Assembly: GCF_001936625.1 (NCBI RefSeq)
Contig: NZ_MSDU01000020.1
Location: 1 to 64,000 of the forward strand
Reading direction: 5' to 3'
DNA length: 64,000 bases
From: Domibacillus antri
GTDB lineage: Bacteria; Bacillota; Bacilli; Bacillales; Domibacillaceae
In this document: positions 1 to 9,688 of the stretch, one piece after another
How positions within the stretch are numbered: position 1 is the stretch's first letter
Layout: each line of letters begins with the position of its first letter
Made by a program: the position numbers and the translations under genes
The notes under the pieces: model-generated
Told to the model about the DNA's origin: nothing
The model's input: only the letters and a program-made list of their open reading frames with translations
Database searches by the model: none

Positions 1-1208
1 ACGAAAGCCAGCTTCAGGAAAGAATCCAGGAGACATTCCGGATCATTGAAGAACAGATTGAACTGGATCACCAGATCCTGTTGGATTCGGATTCTTCAGC
101 CCGTACAATTTCTTCTGAAGACCTGTCCATCGCAGCCCTTGAGATTGAGGCTCATATGAAGGAAGCGGAAAAGCAGGCTGGGCAGGAACAGGACCCGGAA
201 CGAAAAAACGAAAAGAAGCAGCGCTTCCGCCTGATCCGCCAACTGCACAAGCACGTGGAAACGGACTATCTCCCCCGCCAGGCCAGGTATGAAGCTTATC
301 GGGAGACTTTTGGGGAGCGAAACAGCTTTTCCAAAACCGATCATGATGCGACGTTCATGCGGATGAAGGAAGACCATATGAAAAATGGGCAGCTCAAGCC
401 GGGATACAATGTGCAGATGGCAACAGAAAACCCGTTCATCCTTTTCTACACGATCCACCAGCGTCCGGGGGATACCGCCTGCTTTATTCCGCATCTTGAA
501 AAATTGCACGCAACATCTCTTCCATTTCCAAAACGGATTACGGCGGACAGCGGGTATGGAAGCGAGTCCAACTATGTCTACGTGCACGAGCTCGAAGAAC
601 AGCCGGAAGCGCTCATTCCCTATAATGTGCTGAACAAGGAGCAGACCCGCTCCTTTAAAAAGAATATCCGCCATGTCCAGAACTGGGCGTATCGCGCCGA
701 GGACCATTTCTATATCTGTGCAAACAACCGCAAGGTCGTCTTTAAGCGTTACTCCCGGCGCACGGATCAAAATGGGCAGGTGCGCGACTTTAAGATTTAC
801 GAATGCGAAGACTGCACAGAATGCCCGATGAAGCCCCAGTGCACCAAGGCAAAAGGGAACCGGCAGGTACATGTGAATACGGTGTACGAAGAAATGAAAG
901 GAAAAGCAAGACGAAGCCTTTGGTCTGACGAAGGAGCCGCTGTCTATGCTCGACGCAAGATCGAACCAGAAAGCGTGTTCGGTCATATCAAGGGCAATCG
1001 GTCGTAGCGCCGATTCAGCCTCAGGGGGCTGGACAAGGTGCACATCGAATTCGGCATCACCGCCATGGCCCACAATTTCCTGAAACAGGCGCAGGTGAAC
1101 CGCCAGTTTCAGGGGCAAAACGGCGGCAAACGAAAAAATCCGGCGGGTCCTTTTCAAGAACCCGCCGGATTTTCTTCATTTAAGAGGCTTTTGAGACAGC
1201 CCCTTTTT
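1..1208 (+). mobile_element. IS1182-family insertion sequence, right end
   Basis: Only the right part of the element is in the window. The likely right terminus is at about 1187-1208 and reads, on the minus strand, AAAAAGGGGCTGTCTCAAAAG. The left end and any target duplication are not visible, so the exact boundary is uncertain by a few bases. The last bases before the SR1P stop codon (1214-1216) mark the latest possible host junction. Confidence 0.7.
1133..1175. terminator. Bidirectional intrinsic terminator at the IS end
   Basis: A 13-bp perfect stem (1136-1148 with 1160-1172, core AATCCGGCGGGT) has T-rich flanks on both sides. Six A's at 1133-1138 give a U-run for minus-strand transcripts. 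It sits in the last transposase codons and is the first plausible terminator downstream of SR1P. Confidence 0.75.
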
Positions 1209-1213
1209 GTATG

Positions 1214-1330
1214 TTAGTCATCAATTTCTGTTTTCTGATCGCATCCACAATGAGAGTAAAGAACTGTCACCTTTTCCTCCTCAAAGTGCTCGATTGTTGA
1301 TTGGCAAGATTTGCAGACGATTGTTCCCAT
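1214..1330 (-). CDS. sr1P: GapA-binding peptide SR1P
   Basis: This is a 38-residue protein starting MGTIVCKSCQSTIEHFEEEK. It has a CxxC pair (C6, C9), a second Cys pair (C28, C30), and the VTVLY segment typical of the SR1P family (usual length about 39). An RBS (GGGAGG, 1340-1345) lies 9 nt ahead of the ATG. In B. subtilis SR1P binds glyceraldehyde-3-phosphate dehydrogenase GapA, stabilises gapA mRNA and promotes GapA contact with RNase J1. The position immediately downstream of pdhD fits the B. subtilis neighbourhood. The stop codon lies only about 6-10 nt from the end of the IS element, so the reading frame survived the insertion. Confidence 0.88.
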   Translation of the reverse strand: MGTIVCKSCQSTIEHFEEEKVTVLYSHCGCDQKTEIDD

Positions 1331-1356
1331 TTTTTATTACCTCCCATTTTTTGTTT

Positions 1357-1370
1357 TGAAAGCGATTTAT
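1357..1370. promoter_or_regulatory. Candidate cre (CcpA) site in SR1 leader
   Basis: TGAAAGCGATTTAT agrees with the cre consensus TGWAANCGNTNWCA except for the last two bases. It lies between the SR1 promoter and the SR1P start, where bound CcpA would act as a roadblock. SR1 of B. subtilis is known to be glucose-repressed (CcpN and CcpA). Binding here is inferred. Confidence 0.4.
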
Positions 1371-1383
1371 GTTTCTTTAATTT

Positions 1384-1412
1384 ATAATAATATAACACAT
1401 TTCAGATTGCAA
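1384..1412 (-). promoter_or_regulatory. Sigma-A promoter of SR1/SR1P
   Basis: On the minus strand: TTGCAA (1407-1412), 17-nt spacer, TATTAT (1384-1389), followed by an A/T-rich start region about 47 nt from the SR1P ATG. Confidence 0.6.
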
Positions 1413-1445
1413 GCATAAATTGTATAACATATTTGAAAACGGGAC

Positions 1446-1484
1446 AAAAAACCCCCGATTTCCTTTATAAAGGAAATCGGGGGT
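1446..1484 (-). terminator. Terminator of the pdh operon
   Basis: A perfect 34-bp palindrome (1451-1484, arm ACCCCCGATTTCCTTTA) followed on the minus strand by a U-run (1446-1451). It ends pdhABCD and insulates it from the SR1 promoter 34 bp further on. Confidence 0.92.
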
Positions 1485-1501
1485 TTCTTATTATTTATTC
1501 A

Positions 1502-2911
1502 TTATTTTACAATGTGAATCGGTGTTCCGAGAGCCACTTCCGCTGCTTCCATCGCCATTTCTCCAAGCGTTGGATGCGCATGAATTGTCATCGCAATATC
1601 TTCAAGTGTCATACCCGCTTCAATTGCAAGGCCAAGCTCAGCTACCATATCTGATGCGCCTGCACCGGCAATTTGAGCACCGATGACAAGTCCATCTTCT
1701 TTGCGTGAAACGATTTTAACGAATCCATCTGAACTGTTAAGCGCAAGAGCGCGTCCGTTCGCTGCAAATGGGAATTTCGCTGCTGTCACGTCTAGCTTTT
1801 CTTCTTTTGCCTGTGCTTCTGTATAGCCGACTGTTGCCAGTTCCGGTTCTGTGAAGCAGACAGCTGGAATAGCCAGGTAATCGACTTCTGATTTTTCACC
1901 GCTGATTGCTTCAGCCGCAATTTTGCCTTCGTAAGATGCTTTATGGGCTAATGGCGGTCCCGCAACAATATCACCGATTGCGAAAATGTTATCAACGCTT
2001 GTACGGCATTGTTTATCCACTTCGATGACACCGCGGTCTGTCATTTTAACACCGGCGCCTTCAAGACCCATTTCATCCGTATTCGGACGGCGGCCTACTG
2101 TAACAAGCACGTAATCCGCTTCAATTGTTTCTTCTTTTCCGCCGGCTTCGTACGTTACTTTTACCCCATTTTCTGTTTCTTCCGAAGACTTAGCCATCGC
2201 TTTTGTCACGATCGTTACGCCTTTTTTCTTCAAACCGCGCTTAACAAGGGCGGACATTTGCTTTTCAAAACCGCCAAGAATTTCAGGAGCGCCTTCAAGG
2301 ATTGTTACTTCAGAACCAAAGTTTGCAAATGCTGTTGACAATTCTGTTCCAATATATCCGCCGCCAATAACAACCAGCTTTTTCGGAACTTCCTGAAGTG
2401 CAAGAGCACCCGTTGAATCGAGAACACGTTTGGAAAATTTGAAGTTTGGAATTTCAATCGGACGTGATCCTGTCGCAATGATCGCATTTTTGAATGTGTA
2501 CGTCTGCGCAGAATCTTCGCTCATAACGCGTAGTGTATTCGCATCATTGAAATAGGCTTCACCGCGTACAATTTCCACTTTATTTCCTTTCAGCAATCCT
2601 TCAACGCCGCCTGTTAATTTCTTAACAACGCCGCCTTTCCATTGCTGTACTTTTTCAAAATTCACTGTCACGTTTTCAGCGATAATGCCGATATCATCAG
2701 AATGTTTCGCCTGCTCGAAGCGGTGGCCTGCTGTTAAAAGGGCCTTTGAAGGAATACATCCTACATTCAAGCAGACGCCTCCAAGGTTTTCTTTCTCAAC
2801 GATGGTCACTTTTTGTCCAAGCTGTGCTGCACGAATTGCGGCAACGTATCCGCCGGGACCTGAACCGATGACTATAGTGTCTGTTTCAATCGGGAAATCT
2901 CCTACTACCAT
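1502..2911 (-). CDS. pdhD: Dihydrolipoyl dehydrogenase (PDH E3)
   Basis: This 469-residue flavoprotein re-oxidises dihydrolipoamide on the E2 core and passes electrons to NAD+. The N-terminal FAD dinucleotide fold is at residues 13-21 (IVIGSGPGG). The redox-active disulfide is C47/C52 in [14 protein letters not shown] second Rossmann motif (VVIGGGYIG) occurs mid-protein, and the dimer-interface catalytic His is in HAHPTLGE near the C-terminus. Length is normal. The start has a GGAGG site. It is the last gene of pdhABCD, 3 nt after pdhC, and ends in a strong terminator. The same E3 may also serve other 2-oxoacid complexes, which the window does not show. Confidence 0.97.
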   Translation of the reverse strand: MVVGDFPIETDTIVIGSGPGGYVAAIRAAQLGQKVTIVEKENLGGVCLNVGCIPSKALLTAGHRFEQAKHSDDIGIIAENVTVNFEKVQQWKGGVVKKLTGGVEGLLKGNKVEIVRGEAYFNDANTLRVMSEDSAQTYTFKNAIIATGSRPIEIPNFKFSKRVLDSTGALALQEVPKKLVVIGGGYIGTELSTAFANFGSEVTILEGAPEILGGFEKQMSALVKRGLKKKGVTIVTKAMAKSSEETENGVKVTYEAGGKEETIEADYVLVTVGRRPNTDEMGLEGAGVKMTDRGVIEVDKQCRTSVDNIFAIGDIVAGPPLAHKASYEGKIAAEAISGEKSEVDYLAIPAVCFTEPELATVGYTEAQAKEEKLDVTAAKFPFAANGRALALNSSDGFVKIVSRKEDGLVIGAQIAGAGASDMVAELGLAIEAGMTLEDIAMTIHAHPTLGEMAMEAAEVALGTPIHIVK

Positions 2912-2914
2912 TTG

Positions 2915-4291
2915 TTACGCCTCCATTAGTAAAAGTTCTGGGTCGTTCAACAACCGTTTAATGTGGTTTAGTGCATTTTGTGCTGTCGCTCCATCAATCA
3001 TGCGATGATCAAAGCTCAATGATAATGCTAACACAGGTGCGGCTATAATTTCACCATTTTTTACAATCGCTTTCTCAGAAATTCGTCCGATTCCTAAGAT
3101 CGCTACTTCCGGATGATTGATGACCGGTGTAAACCATTGGCCGCCAGCTGATCCGATATTGGTAATTGTGCATGATGCACCTTTCATTTCTGCCGGTGCC
3201 AGTTTACCGTCACGCGCTTTCACCGCAAGTTCATTAATTTCGTTTGAAATCGTGAACATGGATTTTCGGTCTGCATTTTTCACAACCGGAACCATCAATC
3301 CTTTTTCCGTATCGGCTGCAATACCGATATTGTAGTAATGCTTATGAACAATCTCGCTCGTCGCATCATCGATTGACGTATTCAAAGCAGGGTATTCACG
3401 AAGCGCGCTTGTCAAAGCTTTGACAACGTATGGAAGGAATGTTAACTTTACGCCTTTTTCCGCTGCCACTTCTTTGAATTTTTTGCGGTGTGCCCACAAC
3501 TTTGTTACTTCGATTTCGTCCATTAATGTAACGTGCGGTGCCGTTTGTTTTGAATTAACCATTGCTTTGGCAATCGCTTTACGGATACCGCTCATTTTTT
3601 CGCGTGTTTCCGGGAATTCACCTTCCGGAATTTGAACAGCTGCTGCAGGTTTTGATTCTTCCTGAGCTGCCGGTGCTTCCTGCTGGGCTTCAGGTGCTGG
3701 TGCAGATGGAGCTTGTGCTTGAGAACCATTCAAGAAAGCATCAATGTCTTCTTTGACAATTCGGCCATTTTTTCCGCTTCCCGCTACCAGAGCGATGTTA
3801 ACATCTTTTTCACGCGCATATTTGCGGACAGACGGCATCGCAATAATACGGCGGTCCGGATCCACTTCAACCTGTGGCTGGCTGCCAGCGCCGGTAGATG
3901 CTGCAGGAGTTTCTTGTTTTGTTTCTTCAACAGGTGCTTTTTCAACATTTTGACCAGCTTCAGCTGTTGCCTGCACTTGTTCCTCTGTTTTCGCCGCGCC
4001 TTCATCTCCATGATCGTCGCCTTTGAATTTTAAGTCTTCATATCCTGGAGCATCAAATTTGATTAATGTATCGCCAACGATTGCTGTTGCGCCTTCTTCC
4101 ACGAGAATTTCTTCAACCGTTCCGGCAACCGGCGATGGAATTTCCACCACTGCTTTATCATTTTGTACTTCGCAAAGTACATCATCTTCCTGCACTTTAT
4201 CACCCGGCTTTACGAACCACTTGACGATTTCGCCTTCATGAATTCCCTCGCCGATATCCGGTAGTTTAAATTCAAATGCCAATGTATTCAT
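2915..4291 (-). CDS. pdhC: Dihydrolipoamide acetyltransferase (PDH E2)
   Basis: This is the E2 core of pyruvate dehydrogenase, 458 residues. It has a single lipoyl domain at residues 5-80 with the lipoylated Lys46 in QNDKAV. A flexible Ala/Gln/Glu/Pro-rich linker follows at about 95-140. The peripheral E3/E1-binding domain is at about 148-187 ([14 protein letters not shown]). After a second linker comes the catalytic acetyltransferase domain with HRMIDG near residue 429. One lipoyl domain is typical of Gram-positive E2p. The start codon follows AGGAGG. It is separated from pdhB by 75 nt carrying a stable hairpin. Confidence 0.97.
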   Translation of the reverse strand: MNTLAFEFKLPDIGEGIHEGEIVKWFVKPGDKVQEDDVLCEVQNDKAVVEIPSPVAGTVEEILVEEGATAIVGDTLIKFDAPGYEDLKFKGDDHGDEGAAKTEEQVQATAEAGQNVEKAPVEETKQETPAASTGAGSQPQVEVDPDRRIIAMPSVRKYAREKDVNIALVAGSGKNGRIVKEDIDAFLNGSQAQAPSAPAPEAQQEAPAAQEESKPAAAVQIPEGEFPETREKMSGIRKAIAKAMVNSKQTAPHVTLMDEIEVTKLWAHRKKFKEVAAEKGVKLTFLPYVVKALTSALREYPALNTSIDDATSEIVHKHYYNIGIAADTEKGLMVPVVKNADRKSMFTISNEINELAVKARDGKLAPAEMKGASCTITNIGSAGGQWFTPVINHPEVAILGIGRISEKAIVKNGEIIAAPVLALSLSFDHRMIDGATAQNALNHIKRLLNDPELLLMEA

Positions 4292-4312
4292 CCTCCTATG
4301 ATGTAAATTTGG

Positions 4313-4349
4313 AAAAGGGGCCCGGCGCTGCAGCCCGGGGGACCCTTTT
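4313..4349 (-). other. Intercistronic GC-rich hairpin between pdhB and pdhC
   Basis: The minus-strand RNA can fold an imperfect stem using AAAAGGG...CCCTTTT and CCCGGG-type arms around a CTGCAG loop. No U-run follows outside the stem, so it looks more like an RNA-processing or stability element than a full terminator. It may set E1 versus E2/E3 levels. Confidence 0.6.
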
Positions 4350-4366
4350 CTAATGTGATCTATTCA

Positions 4367-5344
4367 TTAAAATTCAAGTACTTTTTTCGCTGTTTCTACA
4401 ATATCTTTATGGTTTGGAAGCCATACGCCCTCTGCCTGAGAGAATGGGAAAACCGTGTCAGGGGCTGCTACGCGAAGGACTGGTGCTTCTAAGCTTAAGA
4501 TCGCGCGGTCATTAATTTCAGCGACAACATTGGCCGCGATACCCGCTTGCTTTTGTGCCTCCTGAACAACAATTGCACGTCCTGTTTTTTCAACAGAAGC
4601 AATAATGGTTTCAATATCCAGCGGCTGAACGGTACGCAAATCAATCACTTCAGCAGAGTATCCTTCTTTTTCAAGCGTTTCTGCTGCTTTCAATGATTCG
4701 TGAACCATCGCGCCGTATGTGATAATAGAAAGATCTGTTCCTTCACGCTTAACCGCTGCTTTGCCAAGTGGAATGGTGTATTCTTCTTCAGGAACCTCTT
4801 CACGGAAAGAACGGTATAATTTCATATGTTCCAAGAAAATAACTGGATCGTTATCGCGGATTGCAGAAATTAAAAGACCTTTAGCATCGTATGGAGATGA
4901 AGGAATGACAACCTTTAAACCCGGCTGTTGTGCCATCAAGCCTTCTAAGCTGTCCGCATGAAGTTCCGGCGTATGAACGCCGCCGCCAAATGGGGAACGG
5001 ATGGTTACAGGAGCCGAGTAAACGCCGCCAGAGCGGTAGCGCATACGTGCAAGCTGGCCGCTCACAGAATCCATTACTTCATAAACGAAACCAAAAAATT
5101 GAATTTCCGGTACCGGACGGAACCCTTCAAGAGCAAGACCGACAGCTAGACCGCCGATTCCTGATTCCGCAAGCGGCGTGTCAAAAACGCGCTCTTCTCC
5201 AAATTCTTTTTGAAGGCCTTCCGTCGCACGGAACACCCCGCCGTTAACGCCGACATCTTCACCGAAGACAAGGACGTTTTCGTCATTTTTAAGTTCTACG
5301 CGCAAGGCATCCGTAATCGCTTGAATCATTGTCATTTGTGCCAT
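4367..5344 (-). CDS. pdhB: Pyruvate dehydrogenase E1 beta subunit
   Basis: This 325-residue transketolase-like subunit forms the alpha2beta2 E1 heterotetramer with PdhA, decarboxylates pyruvate on thiamine diphosphate and reductively acetylates E2. Recognisable family segments are [15 protein letters not shown] near the N-terminus, [12 protein letters not shown], and the central RMRYRSGG. The C-terminal transketolase domain includes DLRTVQPLD. Length is normal. It starts 3 nt after the pdhA stop, consistent with translational coupling. The next gene, pdhC, is separated by the hairpin at 4313-4349. Confidence 0.97.
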   Translation of the reverse strand: MAQMTMIQAITDALRVELKNDENVLVFGEDVGVNGGVFRATEGLQKEFGEERVFDTPLAESGIGGLAVGLALEGFRPVPEIQFFGFVYEVMDSVSGQLARMRYRSGGVYSAPVTIRSPFGGGVHTPELHADSLEGLMAQQPGLKVVIPSSPYDAKGLLISAIRDNDPVIFLEHMKLYRSFREEVPEEEYTIPLGKAAVKREGTDLSIITYGAMVHESLKAAETLEKEGYSAEVIDLRTVQPLDIETIIASVEKTGRAIVVQEAQKQAGIAANVVAEINDRAILSLEAPVLRVAAPDTVFPFSQAEGVWLPNHKDIVETAKKVLEF

Positions 5345-5347
5345 GGC

Positions 5348-6469
<1,122 letters not shown>

Positions 6470-6571
6470 CTATCCTTTCATTAATTGGTTACACGGCTGT
6501 TTTATCATTTATAATTCCCTGTACCAGTTATTTTCACAAAGTCACTAATACAATATAAAGCTTCGGTTAAT

Positions 6572-6600
6572 AGTGTATAACATCACGTTTAATCCGTCAA
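6572..6600 (-). promoter_or_regulatory. Likely pdhA promoter
   Basis: Minus strand: TTGACG (6595-6600), 17-nt spacer, TACACT (6572-6577). An overlapping TATACA is a second -10 option. Confidence 0.6.
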
Positions 6601-6686
6601 TTTAAAATAATTATCGTTTCAAACCCTTTCATTTCCCCTCAAAAATAACAGCTGTATTAGTATTTTTTTTAATCTGTAATATAAAA

Positions 6687-6700
6687 AGAAAGCGTTTTTA
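6687..6700. promoter_or_regulatory. Weak cre-like sequence upstream of pdhA
   Basis: AGAAAGCGTTTTTA matches the cre consensus with two mismatches. It lies about 90 bp upstream of the pdhA promoter and about 85 bp upstream of the def promoter. This is low-strength evidence only. Confidence 0.25.
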
Positions 6701-6782
6701 CATTCTGTTATACATTACATATTTCGACCTGCCTTTCTCCCTTTTCCCGTTATCCTCTCTCTGAAACACATGATTTGCTCCA

Positions 6783-6811
6783 TTAACATTTTGCGCACTT
6801 TTTGGTAAGAT
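6783..6811 (+). promoter_or_regulatory. Likely def promoter
   Basis: TTAACA (6783-6788), 17-nt spacer, TAAGAT (6806-6811), about 30 nt before the def start codon. Confidence 0.5.
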
Positions 6812-6845
6812 AATTACACCAATTGCAAAAAAGGAAGGTAGAACG

Positions 6846-7400
6846 ATGATCAAAATGAACGATATTGTGCGTGAAGGTGCACCCGTTTTACGCGAAAAAG
6901 CGAACGACGTGCCCCTTCCCGCTTCAGCTGAAGATAAAGCCATCCTTGCTTCTTTAATGGAATATGTACAAAACAGCCAGAATCCGGACATTGCCGAAAA
7001 ATATGGATTGCGCCCCGGTATCGGTCTTGCGGCCCCGCAAATCGGTGTTTCAAAGCGAATGATTGCTGTTCATGTACAAGATGAAAAGGGCAAACAAATC
7101 AGCTATGCGCTATTTAATCCGAAGATTGTCAGCCACTCGGTGGAAAAAGCCTTTTTAACGAGCGGGGAAGGCTGCCTTTCCGTTGATCGGGACGTACCTG
7201 GATACGTACACCGTTACGCACGGGTGACTGTTAAAGGAACGACTTTGGAAGGGGAAGATGTAAAATTTCGTCTAAAAGGACTCCCTGCTATTTGCATTCA
7301 GCATGAAATTGACCATTTAAACGGGATTATGTTTTATGACTACATCGATAAAAAAGATCCGTTCCGCATTGAAGAAAATGCGCAGCCAATTGAACGATAA
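6846..7400 (+). CDS. def: Peptide deformylase
   Basis: This 184-residue metalloenzyme removes the N-formyl group from nascent proteins. All three family motifs are present: GIGLAAPQIG (58-67), EGCLSV with the metal-binding Cys, and QHEIDHLNG with two His ligands and the catalytic Glu. The longer length and the insertion after the first helix fit the type 2 (Gram-positive DefB/YkrB) class. The RBS GGAAGG lies 7 nt before the ATG. It diverges from pdhA and precedes the small-peptide unit and rpoY-rnjA, as in B. subtilis, where defB lies close to ykzG-ykqC. Confidence 0.96.
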   Translation: MIKMNDIVREGAPVLREKANDVPLPASAEDKAILASLMEYVQNSQNPDIAEKYGLRPGIGLAAPQIGVSKRMIAVHVQDEKGKQISYALFNPKIVSHSVEKAFLTSGEGCLSVDRDVPGYVHRYARVTVKGTTLEGEDVKFRLKGLPAICIQHEIDHLNGIMFYDYIDKKDPFRIEENAQPIER

Positions 7401-7449
7401 CGTGTATGAATTTTGTTGAAACGGCGCATCATACATGTAGCCATTTTTC

Positions 7450-7478
7450 TTTTCATAAAGACACCCATATGATAAAAT
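7450..7478 (+). promoter_or_regulatory. Candidate promoter of the 23-residue peptide gene
   Basis: TTTTCA (7450-7455), 17-nt spacer, TAAAAT (7473-7478). TATGAT, overlapping it, is an alternative -10. The RBS AAGGAG follows at about 7484. Confidence 0.4.
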
Positions 7479-7499
7479 GATTTTAAGGAGTGATCCACA

Positions 7500-7571
7500 A
7501 TGTTAAAAAAGCTGAAAAAAAAGCTTGTAAAACAGTGGAAAGACCTGCTTAGAAGAAAATCAATTGCATAA
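7500..7571 (+). CDS. Basic amphipathic 23-residue peptide, unknown function
   Basis: An ATG with a good RBS (AAGGAG, 9 nt upstream) opens a 24-codon frame that begins MLKKLKKKLVKQW and ends RRKSIA. Eleven Lys/Arg against one Asp give a charge near +10. Hydrophobic residues fall at L2, L5, V10, W13, L16 and L17, so an alpha-helix would be amphipathic. There is no signal peptide, double-glycine leader or Cys. A terminator-like hairpin follows 14 nt after the stop, and a promoter-like sequence precedes it, so it looks like an independent tiny transcription unit between def and rpoY. I do not recognise it. It could be a small regulatory or membrane-active peptide, or a leader-type frame. Nothing here proves translation. 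Confidence 0.55.
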   Translation: MLKKLKKKLVKQWKDLLRRKSIA

Positions 7572-7584
7572 CACTGAATGGTTA

Positions 7585-7612
7585 AGCCCTTCCTACATGA
7601 AGGGCTGTCTTT
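7585..7612 (+). terminator. Terminator-like hairpin after the 23-residue peptide
   Basis: Stem AGCCCTT (7585-7591) with AAGGGCT (7600-7606), followed by GTCTTTA. A short stem and modest U-run make it moderate. Confidence 0.5.
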
Positions 7613-7624
7613 ATGTAAGAGACA

Positions 7625-7714
7625 AAAAAGATGTTCATTTCGTGCCAAAACATCTTTCTTTCTATATAATAAAAACAATTCAAAAACACCGAGAAGAACC
7701 GCTCATATGCGGTT
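7625..7714 (+). other. Structured leader/promoter region of rpoY-rnjA
   Basis: It contains a 9-bp hairpin (AAAGATGTT / AACATCTTT, about 7627-7658), a TATAAT-type -10 at 7675-7680 without a convincing -35, and a second hairpin (AACCGC / GCGGTT, about 7697-7714) about 20 nt before the rpoY RBS. Either hairpin could influence expression of the RNase J1 operon; this is inference. Confidence 0.4.
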
Positions 7715-7748
7715 TGTATATATCATTTCGGAAAAAGGAGAGAAATTC

Positions 7749-7958
7749 ATGATTTACAAAGTGTACTATCAAGAAGATCGTTCAGAAGTACCCGTTCGCG
7801 AAAAAACGAAAACGTTATACGCAGAAGCGGAATCAGAACGCGCTGTTCGATACGCATTAAAAAGCCGCCCTTACAATATCGAATTCGTTCAACTCGTAAA
7901 CGAGTCTCACCTCGAATATGAAAAACAGTCGCCGGACTTTAAAGTGGAGCAGCTGTAA
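7749..7958 (+). CDS. rpoY: RNA polymerase epsilon subunit
   Basis: This 69-residue protein (starting [20 protein letters not shown]) matches the RpoY/YkzG family, a small accessory RNA polymerase subunit of Bacillota. The family also includes [18 protein letters not shown]-like segments, here [17 protein letters not shown]. The ATG at 7749 has an AAAGGAG RBS; the longer open frame upstream lacks one and overlaps leader hairpins. It lies 3 nt before rnjA, the conserved rpoY-rnjA pairing. Confidence 0.94.
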   Translation: MIYKVYYQEDRSEVPVREKTKTLYAEAESERAVRYALKSRPYNIEFVQLVNESHLEYEKQSPDFKVEQL

Positions 7959-7961
7959 GAC

Positions 7962-9629
7962 ATGAAATTTGTAAAAAATGATCAAACAGCTGTTTTCGCC
8001 CTCGGCGGTTTGGGTGAAATCGGCAAAAATACGTACGCTGTCCAATTTCAGGACGAAATCATCTTAATTGATGCCGGAATAAAGTTTCCGGAAGATGAAT
8101 TACTCGGAATTGACTATGTTATTCCCGATTATTCTTACCTTGAAAAAAATGCGGATAAAATTAAAGGTCTTTTCATCACACATGGACATGAAGATCACAT
8201 CGGCGGCATCCCCTATTTACTGAGGGTTGTGAACGTACCCGTATACGGAGGCAAACTTGCACTTGGACTGCTGCGCAACAAGCTCGACGAACACGGACTT
8301 TTACGCCGCGCCCGCCTTCATGAAATTGCGGAAGACGATGTGATTAAGTTCCGGAAAACATCTGTTTCTTTTTTCCGGACAACACACAGCATTCCTGATT
8401 CGTATGGTGTTGTTGTCAAGACACCTCAAGGCAGCATCGTTCATACAGGTGACTTTAAATTTGATTTCACACCGGTCGGAGAACCTGCGAACTTGACAAA
8501 GATGGCTGAAATCGGCAAAGAAGGCGTACTGTGCCTTCTATCTGACAGCACAAACAGCGAAGTGCCTAATTTCACCATGTCAGAACGCAAAGTCGGTGAA
8601 AGCATCCGCAACGTCTTCCGGAAAGTGGAAGGCCGCATTATTTTCGCAACATTCGCTTCCAACATTCACCGCCTTCAGCAAGTTGTCGAAGCGGCGGTGG
8701 AGGAAGGCCGGAAAGTCGGCGTATTCGGACGAAGCATGGAGTCCGCTATTACCATCGGCCAGCAGCTCGGCTATATTCGATGCCCCAAAGATACATTTGT
8801 CGATACACACCAGCTGAATAAACTGCCTGCCAATAAAGTAACCATCCTTTGTACAGGCAGCCAGGGTGAACCGATGGCCGCTCTTTCACGGATTGCCAAC
8901 GGCTCTCACCGCCAAATTCAAATTCAGCCGAACGACACCGTTGTCTTTTCATCATCGCCTATTCCAGGAAACACAGTAAGCGTGAACCGGATTATCAATG
9001 CGTTGTCACGGGCAGGTGCTGACGTCATTCACGGTCCGTTAAATGACATTCATACATCCGGCCACGGCAGCCAGGAAGAGCAAAAGCTGATGCTTCGCTT
9101 AATTAAACCGAAGTTTTTCATGCCGATCCACGGTGAATACCGGATGCAAAAAACACATTGCCAGCACGCCATTGACTGCGGTGTACCGGAAGAAAACTGC
9201 TTTATAATGGATAACGGCGATGTCCTTGCCTTGTCCAAAGATGAAGCCTATGTTGCCGGCCGTATTCAGTCCGGATCTGTATATATTGACGGAAGCGGCA
9301 TCGGTGACATCGGCAACATTGTTTTACGCGACCGCCGAATTTTATCTGAAGAAGGTCTCGTAATCGTCGTTGTCAGCATTAATAAGGAAACAAGCAAGAT
9401 TGAAGCCGGACCTGACATTATTTCACGCGGTTTCGTTTACATGCGTGAGTCAGGCGACTTAATTTATGAAGCGCAGTCTATGCTGAACCGTCACATTAAA
9501 CAGCTGTTAAACAGCAACACCACGCAATGGTCCGATATTAAAAACGAAATTACCGATACCCTTTCGCCGTTTCTTTATGAAAGAACGAAACGACGTCCGA
9601 TGATTTTACCGATCATTATGGAAGTATAA
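7962..9629 (+). CDS. rnjA: Ribonuclease J1
   Basis: This 555-residue metallo-beta-lactamase/beta-CASP ribonuclease has both 5'-3' exonuclease and endonuclease activity and is central to mRNA turnover and 16S maturation. The metal motif HGHEDHIGG is at about residues 74-82. Further metal/catalytic segments are HTGDFKFD and, in the beta-CASP part, [10 protein letters not shown] and PIHGEYRM. The C-terminal domain ends in [14 protein letters not shown], as in the YkqC family. Length is typical. It is co-transcribed with rpoY and ends at a perfect intrinsic terminator. In B. subtilis it interacts with GapA under the influence of SR1P, whose gene is at 1214-1330. Confidence 0.97.
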   Translation: MKFVKNDQTAVFALGGLGEIGKNTYAVQFQDEIILIDAGIKFPEDELLGIDYVIPDYSYLEKNADKIKGLFITHGHEDHIGGIPYLLRVVNVPVYGGKLALGLLRNKLDEHGLLRRARLHEIAEDDVIKFRKTSVSFFRTTHSIPDSYGVVVKTPQGSIVHTGDFKFDFTPVGEPANLTKMAEIGKEGVLCLLSDSTNSEVPNFTMSERKVGESIRNVFRKVEGRIIFATFASNIHRLQQVVEAAVEEGRKVGVFGRSMESAITIGQQLGYIRCPKDTFVDTHQLNKLPANKVTILCTGSQGEPMAALSRIANGSHRQIQIQPNDTVVFSSSPIPGNTVSVNRIINALSRAGADVIHGPLNDIHTSGHGSQEEQKLMLRLIKPKFFMPIHGEYRMQKTHCQHAIDCGVPEENCFIMDNGDVLALSKDEAYVAGRIQSGSVYIDGSGIGDIGNIVLRDRRILSEEGLVIVVVSINKETSKIEAGPDIISRGFVYMRESGDLIYEAQSMLNRHIKQLLNSNTTQWSDIKNEITDTLSPFLYERTKRRPMILPIIMEV

Positions 9630-9635
9630 CTTAAC

Positions 9636-9669
9636 AAAAGAGCTTTCCTTTATCAGGAAAGCTCTTTTG
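9636..9669 (+). terminator. Terminator of rpoY-rnjA
   Basis: Perfect 14-bp stem AAAAGAGCTTTCCT (9636-9649) with its complement at 9655-9668, five-base loop, T-rich 3' arm. Confidence 0.9.
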
Positions 9670-9688
9670 TATGATTGGAGGAAGAGCT

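Larger units (their letters stand above)
1..1217 (+). pseudogene. IS1182-family transposase, 3' part, with in-frame stop
   Basis: This frame is open from the left edge, so the true start lies outside the window. The translation looks like the C-terminal two thirds of an IS1182-type DDE transposase: a DSGYGSE segment, a Cys cluster (CEDCTECPMKPQC) and EPESVFGHIKGNRS. In the family GNRS normally runs on into FRRFSLRGLDK. Here a TAG at 1005-1007 sits exactly there, and the same frame continues as RRFSLRGLDKVHIEFGITAM to a stop at 1215-1217. This is a single-codon nonsense mutation without a frameshift, so the copy is probably inactive unless suppressed. It runs convergently into the SR1P gene. 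The family call is from motif recognition and was not searched. Confidence 0.85.
1133..1377 (-). ncRNA. SR1-like dual-function RNA (predicted extent)
   Basis: In B. subtilis SR1 is a small RNA that encodes the SR1P peptide and also base-pairs with ahrC mRNA. It lies close to the pdh operon. Here a promoter at 1384-1412 would start an RNA near 1377 that reads through SR1P and, lacking an obvious terminator of its own, would end at the IS hairpin (1133-1175), giving about 245 nt. The 3' part of this RNA is therefore IS sequence, and the region corresponding to SR1's base-pairing part appears displaced. The RNA extent is inference. Confidence 0.5.

Noticed and set aside
96-1157. 353-codon minus-strand frame opposite the transposase
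   Set aside because: Shadow of the transposase coding strand; hydrophobic, Phe/His-rich translation with no RBS and no family features.
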